A DNA stretch of 64,000 nucleotides from JBJHCA01 sp050485785 (GTDB taxonomy: Bacteria > Bacteroidota > Bacteroidia > Chitinophagales > Saprospiraceae). Positions 16,398 to 25,388 of the stretch are shown here, piece by piece. The DNA is taken from positions 4,050-68,049 of the forward strand of contig JBJHCA010000006.1 in assembly GCA_050485785.1 (NCBI GenBank). The letters are read 5' to 3'. The position numbers and the translations under genes are program-made. The notes beneath the pieces were generated by a model. That model saw nothing but the letters and a program-made list of their open reading frames with translations, made no database searches and had not been told where the DNA came from. How positions within the stretch are numbered: position 1 is the stretch's first letter; each line of letters begins with the position of its first letter.

Positions 16398-18440
16398 TTA
16401 CCTGACATTGATATTGAACAAGTCCCGCATGCGCTTCTTCAGTGCGAGCAGCTCATCCCTGAGTTGAGCAGCAGTGATAAAATCCAACTCTGCGGCGGAT
16501 TCCTTCATTCTTCGCTCGGTTTCGGCAATCAGCTTTTCAAGCTGGTCTTTAGACATATATGAAATCAGCGGGTCAGCTGCAATACTCAAGGGTTCATCTT
16601 CGCTGTAAACAGCGGCATCACGCGTGCGCTGATCAAGCAGCGAACTTTGCTTCATAATATCTTCCCGGCTTTTGAATACAGTGGTTGGAGTTATGCCGTG
16701 TTCTTCGTTATAAGCCATTTGAATAGCTCGTCTGCGATTCACCTCGTCAATGGTTTGCTGCATGCTTTTGGTAATTTTATCCGCATAAAATATTACCAGG
16801 CCATTGGCATTCCGTGCAGCACGGCCGGCAGTCTGTGTCAGTGACCGCTCGTTCCTTAAAAACCCTTCCTTGTCAGCATCCAGTATAGCTACTAATGATA
16901 CCTCAGGTAAATCAAGACCTTCCCTAAGCAGGTTTACTCCTATCAATACATCGAATTCACCCAGCCTCAGATCGCGGATAATCTCAACCCTGTCCAGAGT
17001 ATCTATCTCCGAATGCAGATACCTGCAGCGTACATTGATATTGCTCATGTATTTGGCCAGTTCCTCCGACATGCGCTTGGTGAGCGTAGTTACCAGTACC
17101 CTTTCCCCGCGTTTCACCCGCTCGTCAATTTCCTCCAGCAGATCATCGATCTGATTAATACTGGGCCTCACAACAACCGGGGGGTCAAGAAGCCCGGTTG
17201 GCCTCACAATCTGCTCAACCACTACGCCGCCGGTTTGCTCCAGTTCATAATCCCCGGGAGTGGCACTCACATAGATCACCTGATTAATGAGGTCCTCAAA
17301 CTCGGTAAAATTAAGCGGGCGGTTGTCCAAAGCTGATGGCAGTCTGAAACCGTGCTGTACAAGGTTCAGTTTCCTGGCCCGGTCACCTCCCCACATTCCC
17401 CTAACTTGCGGTACGGTTACATGGCTCTCATCAACTATCAGCAAAAAATCCTCGGGAAAATAGTCAATGAGGCAAAATGGCCTGGTTCCCGGTAACCGCC
17501 CGTCAAAATGGCGCGAATAATTCTCCACGCCTGAACAATAGCCCAGTTCTCTGATCATCTCCAGGTCAAGGGCAGTTCTTTCCTTCAGCCTCCTGGCTTC
17601 GAGAAACAACCGTTCAGCTTCAAAATACCGCACCTGATCATTCATTTCCTCTTCAATCTGTCTGATAATATGATTGAGCCTTTCTTTTGGTGCTACATAA
17701 AGATTAGCAGGAAATATAGCAGCGTGCTTCAGCGGTGCAATCCTTCTTCCAGTTTCCGGATCGTAACTCTCAATCTCCTCAATTTCATCGCCAAAAAAGA
17801 TGATGCGGTATCCGTAGTCCACATAGGGTAAATTCACTTCAACCGCTTCCCCGCGCACCCTGAAATTGCCCCGGTCAACCACATGGTCAGACCTGGAATA
17901 CAGTCCGGCTACAAGCATATGTAGCAGGGAATTGCGCGAAACGGTCTGCCCCGTATGGATCCGAATGATCCCTGCTTTATAGTCCTCGGGGTTTCCCATA
18001 CCGTAAATGCACGACACAGAAGCAACCACAATAATATCTCGCCGGCCTGAAAGCAGAGAAGTGGTGGCCTTCATCCGCAGTTTATCCACCTCGTCATTGA
18101 TCGACAGGTCTTTTTCGATATAAGTGTCTGAACTTGAAATGTATGCCTCGGGCTGATAGTAATCGTAATACGACACAAAATACTCCACGGCATTCTCCGG
18201 GAAAAACTGTCTGAACTCTCCGTAAAGCTGGGCTGTCAGTGTTTTATTGTGCGTCAGTACCAGCACCGGCCGGTTTATGGCTGCAATCACATTGGCCATG
18301 GTAAATGTTTTACCGCTGCCCGTAACACCCAGCAATGTCTGAAACCGCTCCCCGGCATTCAGGTTCCTGACCAGCTCGGCTATTGCCGAAGGTTGATCAC
18401 CGGTGGGTTCGTAGTTCGATATCAGCTGAAAACTCGACAT
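16398..18440 (-). CDS. uvrB: UvrABC excinuclease subunit B
   Basis: UvrB is the damage-verifying helicase-like subunit of nucleotide excision repair, loaded by UvrA and joined by UvrC. The 680 residues are full length: Walker A GVTGSGKT at 38-45, the beta-hairpin (VSYYDYYQPEAY), helicase motifs (DESHV, TQTAGRAARN), and the C-terminal UVR domain that binds UvrC (TAAQLRDELLALKKRM). I start at MSSFQLISNYEPTGDQP, which aligns with the family start. The longer frame upstream overlaps the promoter. The -7 element TATATTTG ends 8 bases before this ATG, so the leader may be almost absent. Confidence 0.97.
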   Translation of the reverse strand: MSSFQLISNYEPTGDQPSAIAELVRNLNAGERFQTLLGVTGSGKTFTMANVIAAINRPVLVLTHNKTLTAQLYGEFRQFFPENAVEYFVSYYDYYQPEAYISSSDTYIEKDLSINDEVDKLRMKATTSLLSGRRDIIVVASVSCIYGMGNPEDYKAGIIRIHTGQTVSRNSLLHMLVAGLYSRSDHVVDRGNFRVRGEAVEVNLPYVDYGYRIIFFGDEIEEIESYDPETGRRIAPLKHAAIFPANLYVAPKERLNHIIRQIEEEMNDQVRYFEAERLFLEARRLKERTALDLEMIRELGYCSGVENYSRHFDGRLPGTRPFCLIDYFPEDFLLIVDESHVTVPQVRGMWGGDRARKLNLVQHGFRLPSALDNRPLNFTEFEDLINQVIYVSATPGDYELEQTGGVVVEQIVRPTGLLDPPVVVRPSINQIDDLLEEIDERVKRGERVLVTTLTKRMSEELAKYMSNINVRCRYLHSEIDTLDRVEIIRDLRLGEFDVLIGVNLLREGLDLPEVSLVAILDADKEGFLRNERSLTQTAGRAARNANGLVIFYADKITKSMQQTIDEVNRRRAIQMAYNEEHGITPTTVFKSREDIMKQSSLLDQRTRDAAVYSEDEPLSIAADPLISYMSKDQLEKLIAETERRMKESAAELDFITAAQLRDELLALKKRMRDLFNINVR

Positions 18441-18447
18441 AGGGCTA

Positions 18448-18455
18448 CAAATATA
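18448..18455 (-). promoter_or_regulatory. -7 promoter element of uvrB
   Basis: TATATTTG (minus strand) is a full TAnnTTTG match, ending 8 bases before the start codon. Confidence 0.5.
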
Positions 18456-18581
18456 GACATTATAACAGCCACAACACCGCAAGGGTGAAGCAATGTTTTA
18501 AACGTGTATCTGAGATTTACAATATTTCTAAAAGTTCAGTTATAGCAGTCAGTCCTGTCATTGAAAGGGTTTTTTATTCTG

Positions 18582-18594
18582 GATAACTTTTTGT
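18582..18594 (+). repeat. Exact 13-bp motif (GATAACTTTTTGT)
   Basis: Intergenic copy, preceded by a run of six T and followed by TTTGCC. It lies about 160 bases upstream of the DUF5606 gene. Confidence 0.75.
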
Positions 18595-18707
18595 TTTGCC
18601 TTGCTGCCCTTCACAGCAGATATATGCTCAAAATAGACTTCCCATACCATTGTCATCGGGTGTATGCACAAGAACACCGAAGCTTCGCATTCCACAAATA
18701 CTTTACT

Positions 18708-18715
18708 TACATTTG
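18708..18715 (+). promoter_or_regulatory. -7 promoter element of the DUF5606-ABC exporter operon
   Basis: TACATTTG, a full consensus match, 26 bases before the ATG at 18741. Confidence 0.55.
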
Positions 18716-18740
18716 TAGCCCCAAATAAAGCACACTCAGT

Positions 18741-19214
18741 ATGGATCTGAATAAAGTTATCGCCATCAGCGCATTACCCGGGCTCTACCGCATGGTAGCC
18801 AATAAGTCCAACGGTTTGGTCGTAGAAAGCCTCGAAGACGGCAAACGCCGCTTTGTTTCCGCCCGACGGCACAATTTCACTCCGCTCGAATCGATCTCCA
18901 TTTATACCTTTACCGACTCGGTTGAGCTGGACAAGGTTTTTCGCAATATGCGCGATCAGATAGAAGACAATCCGCTTCCCGCTTCAGATGCAGGTTCCGA
19001 AGAATTGAGGGAATATTTCCTGGATGTATTGCCCGATCACGATACGGAACGCGTACACATAGGCGATATCAAAAAACTGATTCGTTGGTATTCTGCACTT
19101 AACAGCTATGGTTTGCTGAATGACGAAGATCAGACTGACACAGTGGAAAAAGACAATGACCGGGCCGAAGGAACATCCCGGCCGGATGAAGAGGAAGATG
19201 CCTCCCCGGCATAG
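18741..19214 (+). CDS. DUF5606 family protein
   Basis: This 157-residue cytoplasmic protein is typical of DUF5606, a Bacteroidota family of unknown function. It starts with the conserved stretch MDLNKVIAISALPGLYRMV, followed by SNGLVVESLEDGKRRFVSAR. The C-terminal 40 residues are acidic and of low complexity (DEEEDASPA), probably disordered. The ABC exporter gene follows after 2 bases, so the two are co-transcribed; whether they work together is not known. Confidence 0.88.
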   Translation: MDLNKVIAISALPGLYRMVANKSNGLVVESLEDGKRRFVSARRHNFTPLESISIYTFTDSVELDKVFRNMRDQIEDNPLPASDAGSEELREYFLDVLPDHDTERVHIGDIKKLIRWYSALNSYGLLNDEDQTDTVEKDNDRAEGTSRPDEEEDASPA

Positions 19215-19216
19215 CA

Positions 19217-21049
19217 ATGCTAAAAGCCGGCTCCATGCAGTTGCTCAGAAAAATCAGATTCCTGCTTGTTCCCTACCGTAACTGGATAGCCGGACATATA
19301 GCAGCCAGCATTTTAATGGCTGTATTTTCCGTAATCAGTATTCCTGCAATCATTCCGTTTTTACAGCTATTGTTCGGAGAAGTGCCCCGGGTTGAATCCC
19401 CTCCGGAAAACTGGCGAAACATTGGCGACATTGCCACTATGGCGTATTACCACATGGGGCGGTGGATTGAAGCCATGGGGCAATCCAATGCTCTGCTGGT
19501 GGTTTGCGGTGTACTTATCGGTATTTTTCTGCTGAAAAACGCTTTCCGCTATCTGGCTTTGTTTTGTATGGCCCCTATTCGCACCGGAATTGTGCGCGAC
19601 CTGCGAAAGAAGCTTGTCCATTCATGGCTTTCCAATCATATCCAATATTTCACTTCCGGTAAAAAAGGGGACATGCTGTCGCGCATCACCACCGACATCC
19701 ATGAAGTGGAATGGAGTATCCTCAGTGCTCTGGAAGCCATGGTTAAAGAACCTCTGCTTATTATCGGTGCATTGGCAATGATGTGGCTCATTTCACCGTC
19801 GCTCACCCTTATTGTTTTTGCCCTGATCATAGTGATGGGTACCATTATCGGGATGATTGGCAACAAACTGCGGCGGCAGTCAGGTAACGTTCAGCACTGG
19901 GTGGGTAAAATTACCTCCAAAGCCGAAGAGCTGATCAGTGGTCAGAAAGTGATCCGTGCATTTAATGCCGGGCCGTATATTGCCAAAGGCTTTGACCTGA
20001 CTAATGAAAAACACCGGTATTACTTTCAGCGGCTACTCTGGCGAAAAGACCTGGCTTCGCCGCTTTCGGAATTTCTGGGGGTCATGGTGGCCGGAATCAT
20101 ACTGTGGACGGGTGGACGATATGTATTTGACGGGGCACTTCAGCCTGCGTCTTTCATTGCATTTGTTTATGCTTTCTACAGCGTCATTACCCCGGCCAAG
20201 GCATTCGCCACGGCATATTTCAATATCCGCAAAGGGAATGCCGCACTTGACAGGTTGTATGAAAGCTTTGATCATGAAAAAGAAACGAACGGAGCATTGA
20301 CTGTTACAACCAATGGTCAGCCGGTTTTTTCCCGAACCCTTCAGTTTAAACAGGTCTCATACCGGTATCCCGGTAAAAATGAAGATGCCGTGCATAACAT
20401 TTCCTTTACTGTTCCAAGGGGTTCCAATACAGCTTTGGTAGGTGCTTCAGGTGCCGGAAAAAGTACTGTTCTCGATCTCATGTTGAGATTTTACGCACCG
20501 CATTCAGGCCAAATCCTTATTGATGATCAACCTGTTGATCTGTATAGTATCAGCGATACCCGTAGCCTCTTTGGCATTGTCACCCAGGATCCCTTCCTGT
20601 TTCACGATACCGTAGCTGAAAACATTGCTTTCGGAAAACAAGGGATTACCCGGGATGATATCATCAGGGCTGCACAGGCTGCACATGCCCATGAGTTCAT
20701 CATGCAACTTCCGCAACAATACCAAACAGTGGTCGGTGACCGGGGGCTCAGGCTCAGCGGAGGTCAGCGCCAACGCTTAACCATTGCTCGCGCCGCATTG
20801 CTTGATCCAGCCATACTGCTCCTCGATGAAGCCACATCTGCCCTGGATGCAGAAAGTGAAATGATGGTCCAACTTGCGCTGAAAACTGTTATGGAAAACC
20901 GAACCACCATTACCATCGCCCATCGGTTATCTACCATTATCCATGCCGATCAGATCATTGTAATTGACCGGGGTAGGATAGTAGAAACCGGCAAACACCG
21001 CGATCTGATAGAACAGTCTGAAACTTACCGCAATATCATGCAACTCTGA
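19217..21049 (+). CDS. ABC exporter, fused permease-ATPase (MsbA-like)
   Basis: A half-transporter of 610 residues that should act as a homodimer in the inner membrane. The permease (about six helices) covers residues 1-330. The ATPase follows, with Walker A GASGAGKST at 409-417, the Q-loop in VTQDPF, signature LSGGQRQRL, Walker B ILLLDEATSALD and a switch His in IAHRLST. This layout fits MsbA-type lipid flippases and also drug or peptide exporters; the substrate is not decided by sequence. A second in-frame ATG at 19235 is an alternative start. It sits 2 bases behind the DUF5606 gene. Confidence 0.92.
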   Translation: MLKAGSMQLLRKIRFLLVPYRNWIAGHIAASILMAVFSVISIPAIIPFLQLLFGEVPRVESPPENWRNIGDIATMAYYHMGRWIEAMGQSNALLVVCGVLIGIFLLKNAFRYLALFCMAPIRTGIVRDLRKKLVHSWLSNHIQYFTSGKKGDMLSRITTDIHEVEWSILSALEAMVKEPLLIIGALAMMWLISPSLTLIVFALIIVMGTIIGMIGNKLRRQSGNVQHWVGKITSKAEELISGQKVIRAFNAGPYIAKGFDLTNEKHRYYFQRLLWRKDLASPLSEFLGVMVAGIILWTGGRYVFDGALQPASFIAFVYAFYSVITPAKAFATAYFNIRKGNAALDRLYESFDHEKETNGALTVTTNGQPVFSRTLQFKQVSYRYPGKNEDAVHNISFTVPRGSNTALVGASGAGKSTVLDLMLRFYAPHSGQILIDDQPVDLYSISDTRSLFGIVTQDPFLFHDTVAENIAFGKQGITRDDIIRAAQAAHAHEFIMQLPQQYQTVVGDRGLRLSGGQRQRLTIARAALLDPAILLLDEATSALDAESEMMVQLALKTVMENRTTITIAHRLSTIIHADQIIVIDRGRIVETGKHRDLIEQSETYRNIMQL

Positions 21050-21069
21050 TTTCTGACACTATTATTCAT

Positions 21070-21077
21070 TAGCTTTG
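21070..21077 (+). promoter_or_regulatory. -7 promoter element of the T9SS cargo gene at 21093
   Basis: TAGCTTTG, a full consensus match, 16 bases before the ATG. Confidence 0.5.
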
Positions 21078-21092
21078 TCCAAAATTTGAACC

Positions 21093-22196
21093 ATGAAAGT
21101 AATCTTTACTCCAGCAATTTTTCTTTTCGCAATTGCGCTGCATGCCCAGGTTACCATAACCAACAGCATTTTTCCTGGTGCAGGACATTCACTGTATTAC
21201 CAGACTTCCTTTGCTCTGCAAGGATTTGAACCCGGTCAGGCAGGAGCCGATCAGCAATGGGACATGACTCAGCTTACGGTTCATAGTTCCGACACCATGC
21301 ATTTCTTCCACCCCGCTGAAGGTAATTATTCCGGCAGTTTCGTTTTTGCCGACTTCATGATTAAAATGGACAGTGCCGAAGTGTATGGCCGCACGCTGGC
21401 CACACGGGTTGAAATGATCGGAATTGCCGGACCGGATCCTTCCGGTTTTGGCTTGTTTGATTCCATCAATGTGCCCATCAACCCGCCTCAGCGATTGTAT
21501 GAAGCTCCGCTTGTATTTGGCCATACAAGTCAGCACAATGCTGAAATTAAGATTACTTTGCCCGGTATCCCGGAACTGGAAGGGCTTGAACTGGACATTG
21601 ATTCAGTAAGAATTAAACTGGTAACCAAGCGAAGTGATGAGGTGGATGCCTACGGAACGCTCATGTTGCCGGGAGGTACTTATCAGGTACTCAGACAGCG
21701 GCAGGAAACAATAACCTCCATCGAAGTAGAACTGCTGATACAATTGCTTCCCCCGCCCATCCCACCGGTGTGGGTTAATCCATCTCAATTTGGCCTGGAT
21801 ATCGGGCTGCCGTCTGATACTTCAATGGCGTATGTGTTTTTTGCCGAAGGACAGAAAGGTCACGTTGCCCGCATAGATATGGCAGATGAAGAAGAGGTGA
21901 TGTCTGTTCAATACAAAACTGGGGATAATGTTACCGGAGTGCGGACTGATCTCAGCACCATGGGGTTTCGTGTTTTCCCCAATCCGGCAAGCCATACTCT
22001 GGTCATAGAATCCCCTGAGGGACTTGAACAGGACTATGTTTTCAACCTTTACGATATCAGTGGGAAAGTGGCTGCTCATGGTCAGTTTTCGGGAAGCCAT
22101 CAGCTCAATGTGAGCAGTCTGCCCGGCGGAACCTACATTCTTGCCTTGTATCACAACGATCAAAGAATTGGAAGTAAAGCCATACTGATAAGATAA
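21093..22196 (+). CDS. Secreted protein with T9SS type A sorting tail, function unknown
   Basis: The 367-residue product begins with a signal peptide (MKVIFTPAIFLFAIALHAQ). It ends in a typical type A sorting domain: FRVFPNPASHTLVIESPEG, VFNLYDISGKVAAHGQ, GGTYILALYHNDQRIGSKAILIR. It should therefore cross the outer membrane by T9SS and be anchored or released at the surface. The 280 residues between are beta-rich and not a family I recognise. It has its own promoter and is followed by another T9SS cargo gene on the same strand after about 130 bases. Confidence 0.87.
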   Translation: MKVIFTPAIFLFAIALHAQVTITNSIFPGAGHSLYYQTSFALQGFEPGQAGADQQWDMTQLTVHSSDTMHFFHPAEGNYSGSFVFADFMIKMDSAEVYGRTLATRVEMIGIAGPDPSGFGLFDSINVPINPPQRLYEAPLVFGHTSQHNAEIKITLPGIPELEGLELDIDSVRIKLVTKRSDEVDAYGTLMLPGGTYQVLRQRQETITSIEVELLIQLLPPPIPPVWVNPSQFGLDIGLPSDTSMAYVFFAEGQKGHVARIDMADEEEVMSVQYKTGDNVTGVRTDLSTMGFRVFPNPASHTLVIESPEGLEQDYVFNLYDISGKVAAHGQFSGSHQLNVSSLPGGTYILALYHNDQRIGSKAILIR

Positions 22197-22288
22197 GCAG
22201 GCAATCCATTGGCAGATAAAGCAGGAGTCAATGCTGTGAGAATGGCCGGAATGTAATCAGAGTTACACTTGTGACAGAGAGTTTAGGC

Positions 22289-22296
22289 TAATTTTA
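22289..22296 (+). promoter_or_regulatory. -7 promoter element of the multicopper oxidase gene
   Basis: TAATTTTA, the same variant used at the amine oxidase divergent promoter, with a TTG 17 bases upstream (22269-22271). It excludes the ATG at 22298 and supports the start at 22331. Confidence 0.45.
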
Positions 22297-22330
22297 CATG
22301 ATCCGGAAACTGTGTAAGAGTAGGGGCTTT

Positions 22331-24061
22331 ATGAACAAAAAGGTATACAATAAAATTAAACTGCACAGCACAGCCATCTGGGTATTGATTCTGTCGGCCC
22401 TGTCATCACTGAATGCCCAAAACCCTCTTTTTATCCCCGACACCCTGAGCGGAGATACCATAGTTTTGAATCTGCAGCATGGCAGTATAGCGTTGGTTGA
22501 AGGTGTACAAACCGCCTCCATGGGAGCCAACGGCAACATCCTGGGCCCAACACTGATACTCCACAAGGGGCAGCACGTGCAAATGATGGTCAATAACCAA
22601 CTCAATCAACACTCTACCATCCACTGGCATGGTATGCACGTAGCCCCATGGAACGATGGCAGCCCTCACACGCTCATCCATCCGGGAATGACATGGATGC
22701 CTGAGTTTACCGTACTAGATCATGCTTCTACTTACTGGTATCATCCCCATCCGCATCACATGACTAACCTGCAGGTTTCATTGGGGATTGCCGGGCTCAT
22801 TATTGTCCGCGATGCTGAAGAAGCTGCCCTTCCGCTGCCACGAAGTTATGGTGTGGATGATTTTCCCGTAATCATTCAAACCAAAGACCTCGACAATGAC
22901 GGGCAGGTAGTGGTGTTTTCGAACAACGACGACTTGCTGATGGTGAATGCCACCTTTGACCCGGTACTCGACGTACCTGCTCAGGTGATAAGACTTCGCG
23001 TTCTCAACGGTTCATCGCAACGAGTTTTTAACCTGGGCATGAGTAATGGTCAAACTATGTTCCAGATTGGCACAGATGCAGGCCTGCTTAGCGGCACGTA
23101 TGCCACTCAGCGTATCAAACTTTCTCCCGGCGAACGGGCCGAGATTTTGCTCGATCTGGATGAAATGTCCGGCACTGTAATTCATCTGATGAGCTATGCT
23201 TCAGAACTTCCTAATGGCATCTACGGTGCTGCCAATCCGGGAATAGGACCCGGCATGGTGCTTACCGGATATCACCCCAACCCGCTTAACGGAAATAACT
23301 TTAACATTCTGCAGCTCAACATAGGCCCTGCAACCGATAATCCGGTTATTGGAATACCGTCAAGCCTTGTGAATATCGAGCCGATTCCGGAAAGTGCTGC
23401 ACACCTTACACGTCCATTTACTTTTGATGCCATGAACATGGGCCCGACACAACTTGATGGCCATTTTTGGATTAATAACACCCCGTTTGATATCGACAAA
23501 GTGAACTTTACGGTTGCACTCAATGCCGTGGAGATTTGGGAAATTACTAATCATACCGCCATTGCCCATCCGTTTCACATGCACAACGTTCCCTTTTATA
23601 TTATCGACCGCAACGGAATTCCGCCCCATCCCGGTGAGCAGGGCAGAAAAGACGTGGTGCTGGTCAATGCCATGGAAACTGTTCGCTACATTACACAATT
23701 CACCAATTTCAGCCACCCCGATCTGCCTTACATGTATCATTGTCACATGCTCACCCATGAAGATGACGGAATGATGGGCCAGTTTCTGGTACTGGACGAA
23801 GGCACCAATATCCGGAACGCCAACCTGTATGCTGATCCGGTCATTCATCCCAATCCGGTACAACATCATTTTTATCTGCACACACTGGATGAAATTGCCC
23901 ATGTTTCCATTTATGACCTTCTGGGCCGAAGCATTAGCGATTTCCGGTTTTACCGGGATGGTAACAAGGTTGAAGTGGCAGGCCTGAGTACAGGAATGTA
24001 CATCCTTCAATTGCATTACATAGACGGCAGAACTGACACACTCCGTTTTATCCGGCAGTAG
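22331..24061 (+). CDS. Secreted multicopper oxidase with T9SS sorting tail
   Basis: A three-domain cupredoxin oxidase that should couple one-electron oxidation of a phenol or metal ion to reduction of oxygen to water, outside the cell. Copper ligand motifs are complete: HWHGMH and YWYHPHPHH in the first domain, HPFHMH and HCHMLTHEDDGMM in the last, where the Cys-His-Met set makes the type 1 centre. The C-terminal 75 residues (IHPNPVQHHFYLH, IYDLLGR, GMYILQLHY) are a type A sorting domain. The start at 22331 gives a clean signal peptide ending LNAQ. CueO-like or laccase-like activity cannot be separated here. Confidence 0.94.
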   Translation: MNKKVYNKIKLHSTAIWVLILSALSSLNAQNPLFIPDTLSGDTIVLNLQHGSIALVEGVQTASMGANGNILGPTLILHKGQHVQMMVNNQLNQHSTIHWHGMHVAPWNDGSPHTLIHPGMTWMPEFTVLDHASTYWYHPHPHHMTNLQVSLGIAGLIIVRDAEEAALPLPRSYGVDDFPVIIQTKDLDNDGQVVVFSNNDDLLMVNATFDPVLDVPAQVIRLRVLNGSSQRVFNLGMSNGQTMFQIGTDAGLLSGTYATQRIKLSPGERAEILLDLDEMSGTVIHLMSYASELPNGIYGAANPGIGPGMVLTGYHPNPLNGNNFNILQLNIGPATDNPVIGIPSSLVNIEPIPESAAHLTRPFTFDAMNMGPTQLDGHFWINNTPFDIDKVNFTVALNAVEIWEITNHTAIAHPFHMHNVPFYIIDRNGIPPHPGEQGRKDVVLVNAMETVRYITQFTNFSHPDLPYMYHCHMLTHEDDGMMGQFLVLDEGTNIRNANLYADPVIHPNPVQHHFYLHTLDEIAHVSIYDLLGRSISDFRFYRDGNKVEVAGLSTGMYILQLHYIDGRTDTLRFIRQ

Positions 24062-24224
24062 TTTCACATCCTATGAAAACTTAGTTGTTCATTACCTGAT
24101 AGCGGTAATCAGGCGCATTCCCTGTGAATTTGAAGATCAGATGCTCAGCAGCCTGAGTACAACAAAAAATTTTACGACCGGGTTAAACGTTATGTGTTGA
24201 ATACCTAACCCAAAACTACAAACA

Positions 24225-24632
24225 ATGAAAACCCCAGTTTTTCAAGTCTTCCTCATTTTATTAGGCTCGCTGGTTTTTTCAGCCTGCCTCAAAGAGCCCC
24301 ACACTATTACATCCCATGATTGGGAATTCAAAACCATCCACAAGCCCAACGGTGAGCGAAAAGGAACCGGTAAAAAATACACCCTTACGTTTACGGGGCC
24401 CGCTTCTTTCTCCTACAACACCGATGTAAACAGTTGCTGGGGCAATTACATTTCCGGCCCGCATGATCATATTGATTTCAGTATGCCGGCTTGCACCGAA
24501 GTGTGCTGCGACAGTGAGTTTGCACAACTTATCGGTCAGTATCTGTACCAGGTTACCTATTTCGAGATCAGGGGAAGAAACCTTAACCTTAAAGGCCCGG
24601 GTGGCTTGCAGATTGATCTGCGACGACGTTAA
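24225..24632 (+). CDS. Small lipoprotein, unidentified
   Basis: The 135-residue product has a signal peptide ending in FSAC (Cys21). The mature part opens with a Trp-containing strand (HDWEFKTIHKPNGERK) and has the Cys-rich stretch MPACTEVCCDSEFAQLIGQYL, then a strand with LNLKGPGGLQIDL. The pattern recalls META/HslJ-like lipoproteins, but that is a guess. Three or four Cys in the mature part could form disulfides in the periplasm. It converges on the AhpD-like gene with 18 bases between stops. Confidence 0.78.
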   Translation: MKTPVFQVFLILLGSLVFSACLKEPHTITSHDWEFKTIHKPNGERKGTGKKYTLTFTGPASFSYNTDVNSCWGNYISGPHDHIDFSMPACTEVCCDSEFAQLIGQYLYQVTYFEIRGRNLNLKGPGGLQIDLRRR

Positions 24633-24650
24633 TCAAAACCGTGAGAACTG

Positions 24651-25250
24651 CTAATAGGTGTGTCGGCTTCCGCTCCATCCATGATCAGGCGGAAACTGTC
24701 TGCCGCATGCTTCTGCATCAGGTTCCATAGGAGTGCCCATACTGTCGTTCCAGCGATTGAGGAACCCGAATAAGGAAATAACACCCAGCATTTCAACTAT
24801 TTCTCCATCATTCCAGTACTCCTTCAGGCGTGTTTTCAATTCTTCGTCCACATCTGAAGGAGCTACTGATGCTGCCCGTGCAAAATCGAGAGCAACCCGC
24901 TCTGCTTCATTAAAAGCAGGGTGTTGATGGTAATCCCAAACATTCCTGAGTTTTTCCTCATCAGCCCCATATCGTTTTGCAGCCAATGCAGCGTGTGCCT
25001 GGCAGTATTCACAGCCGGCTACTGCGCTGCTGATCAATGCTATGAGCCTTTTTAGCACAGAGGTAACACGCCCGTGATTAGCCATCACTGCCTTGTTCAA
25101 TACGACAAACGCCCTGGCTATTTCCGGCCTCAATTGCATGGTGAGCAGGCTGTTTGGGTAAAAGCCCAGAGTTTCATGATAAAACACGATGATTTCCTTT
25201 AAGCTGTCATCTTTGATGTCATTCAGGGGACTTATCAGCGGATTTTTCAT
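24651..25250 (-). CDS. Carboxymuconolactone decarboxylase / AhpD-like protein
   Basis: An all-helical protein of 199 residues of the peroxidase-related branch of the AhpD-like family. The core motif SAVAGCEYCQAHAALAAKRYG gives a redox CxxC pair followed by the conserved His. Members act as alkylhydroperoxidases or thiol-disulfide partners; activity here is inferred. The C-terminal extension (FLNRWNDSMGTPMEPDA) is shared with the uncharacterised peroxidase-related branch. A short palindrome (25266-25283) stands directly upstream of the start, suggesting regulated expression. There is no signal peptide. Confidence 0.87.
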   Translation of the reverse strand: MKNPLISPLNDIKDDSLKEIIVFYHETLGFYPNSLLTMQLRPEIARAFVVLNKAVMANHGRVTSVLKRLIALISSAVAGCEYCQAHAALAAKRYGADEEKLRNVWDYHQHPAFNEAERVALDFARAASVAPSDVDEELKTRLKEYWNDGEIVEMLGVISLFGFLNRWNDSMGTPMEPDAEACGRQFPPDHGWSGSRHTY

Positions 25251-25251
25251 A

Positions 25252-25264
25252 AATATCTTTTTGT
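25252..25264 (+). repeat. Near-copy of the 13-bp motif (AATATCTTTTTGT)
   Basis: One mismatch (A for G at position 1). It is intergenic, runs opposite to the AhpD-like gene and abuts the palindrome at 25266. Confidence 0.55.
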
Positions 25265-25265
25265 T

Positions 25266-25283
25266 AGGTGCATCTGTGCACCT
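25266..25283. promoter_or_regulatory. Palindrome upstream of the AhpD-like gene, candidate operator
   Basis: AGGTGCA-TCTG-TGCACCT is a perfect 7-4-7 inverted repeat, 16 bases before the start codon at 25250. It lacks a T-run on the useful side for termination, so an operator is likelier. Confidence 0.4.
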
Positions 25284-25388
25284 GTAGCTGTTTATCGCAA
25301 AAATTCTGCCACATCAACTTTCTTTAGCCTGACAAGCCTGTTGAAACACCATAAACTGCCGGATCTGTAAATTGAAGTCGGAAAAGAA

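Larger units (their letters stand above)
18441..18740. other. 300-bp divergent intergenic region
   Basis: It holds the uvrB promoter element, one exact GATANCTYTTTGT motif and the DUF5606 promoter element. Around the motif, 18565-18636 is open from stop to stop and reads like a signal peptide without a start codon. I see no gene. Confidence 0.6.

Noticed and set aside
23360..24067. Minus-strand open frame of 235 codons
   Set aside because: It is fully antisense to the multicopper oxidase, whose copper motifs are intact.
24093..24115. CCTGAT...ATCAGG hairpin after the multicopper oxidase gene
   Set aside because: Short stem and no T-run, so not called as a terminator.
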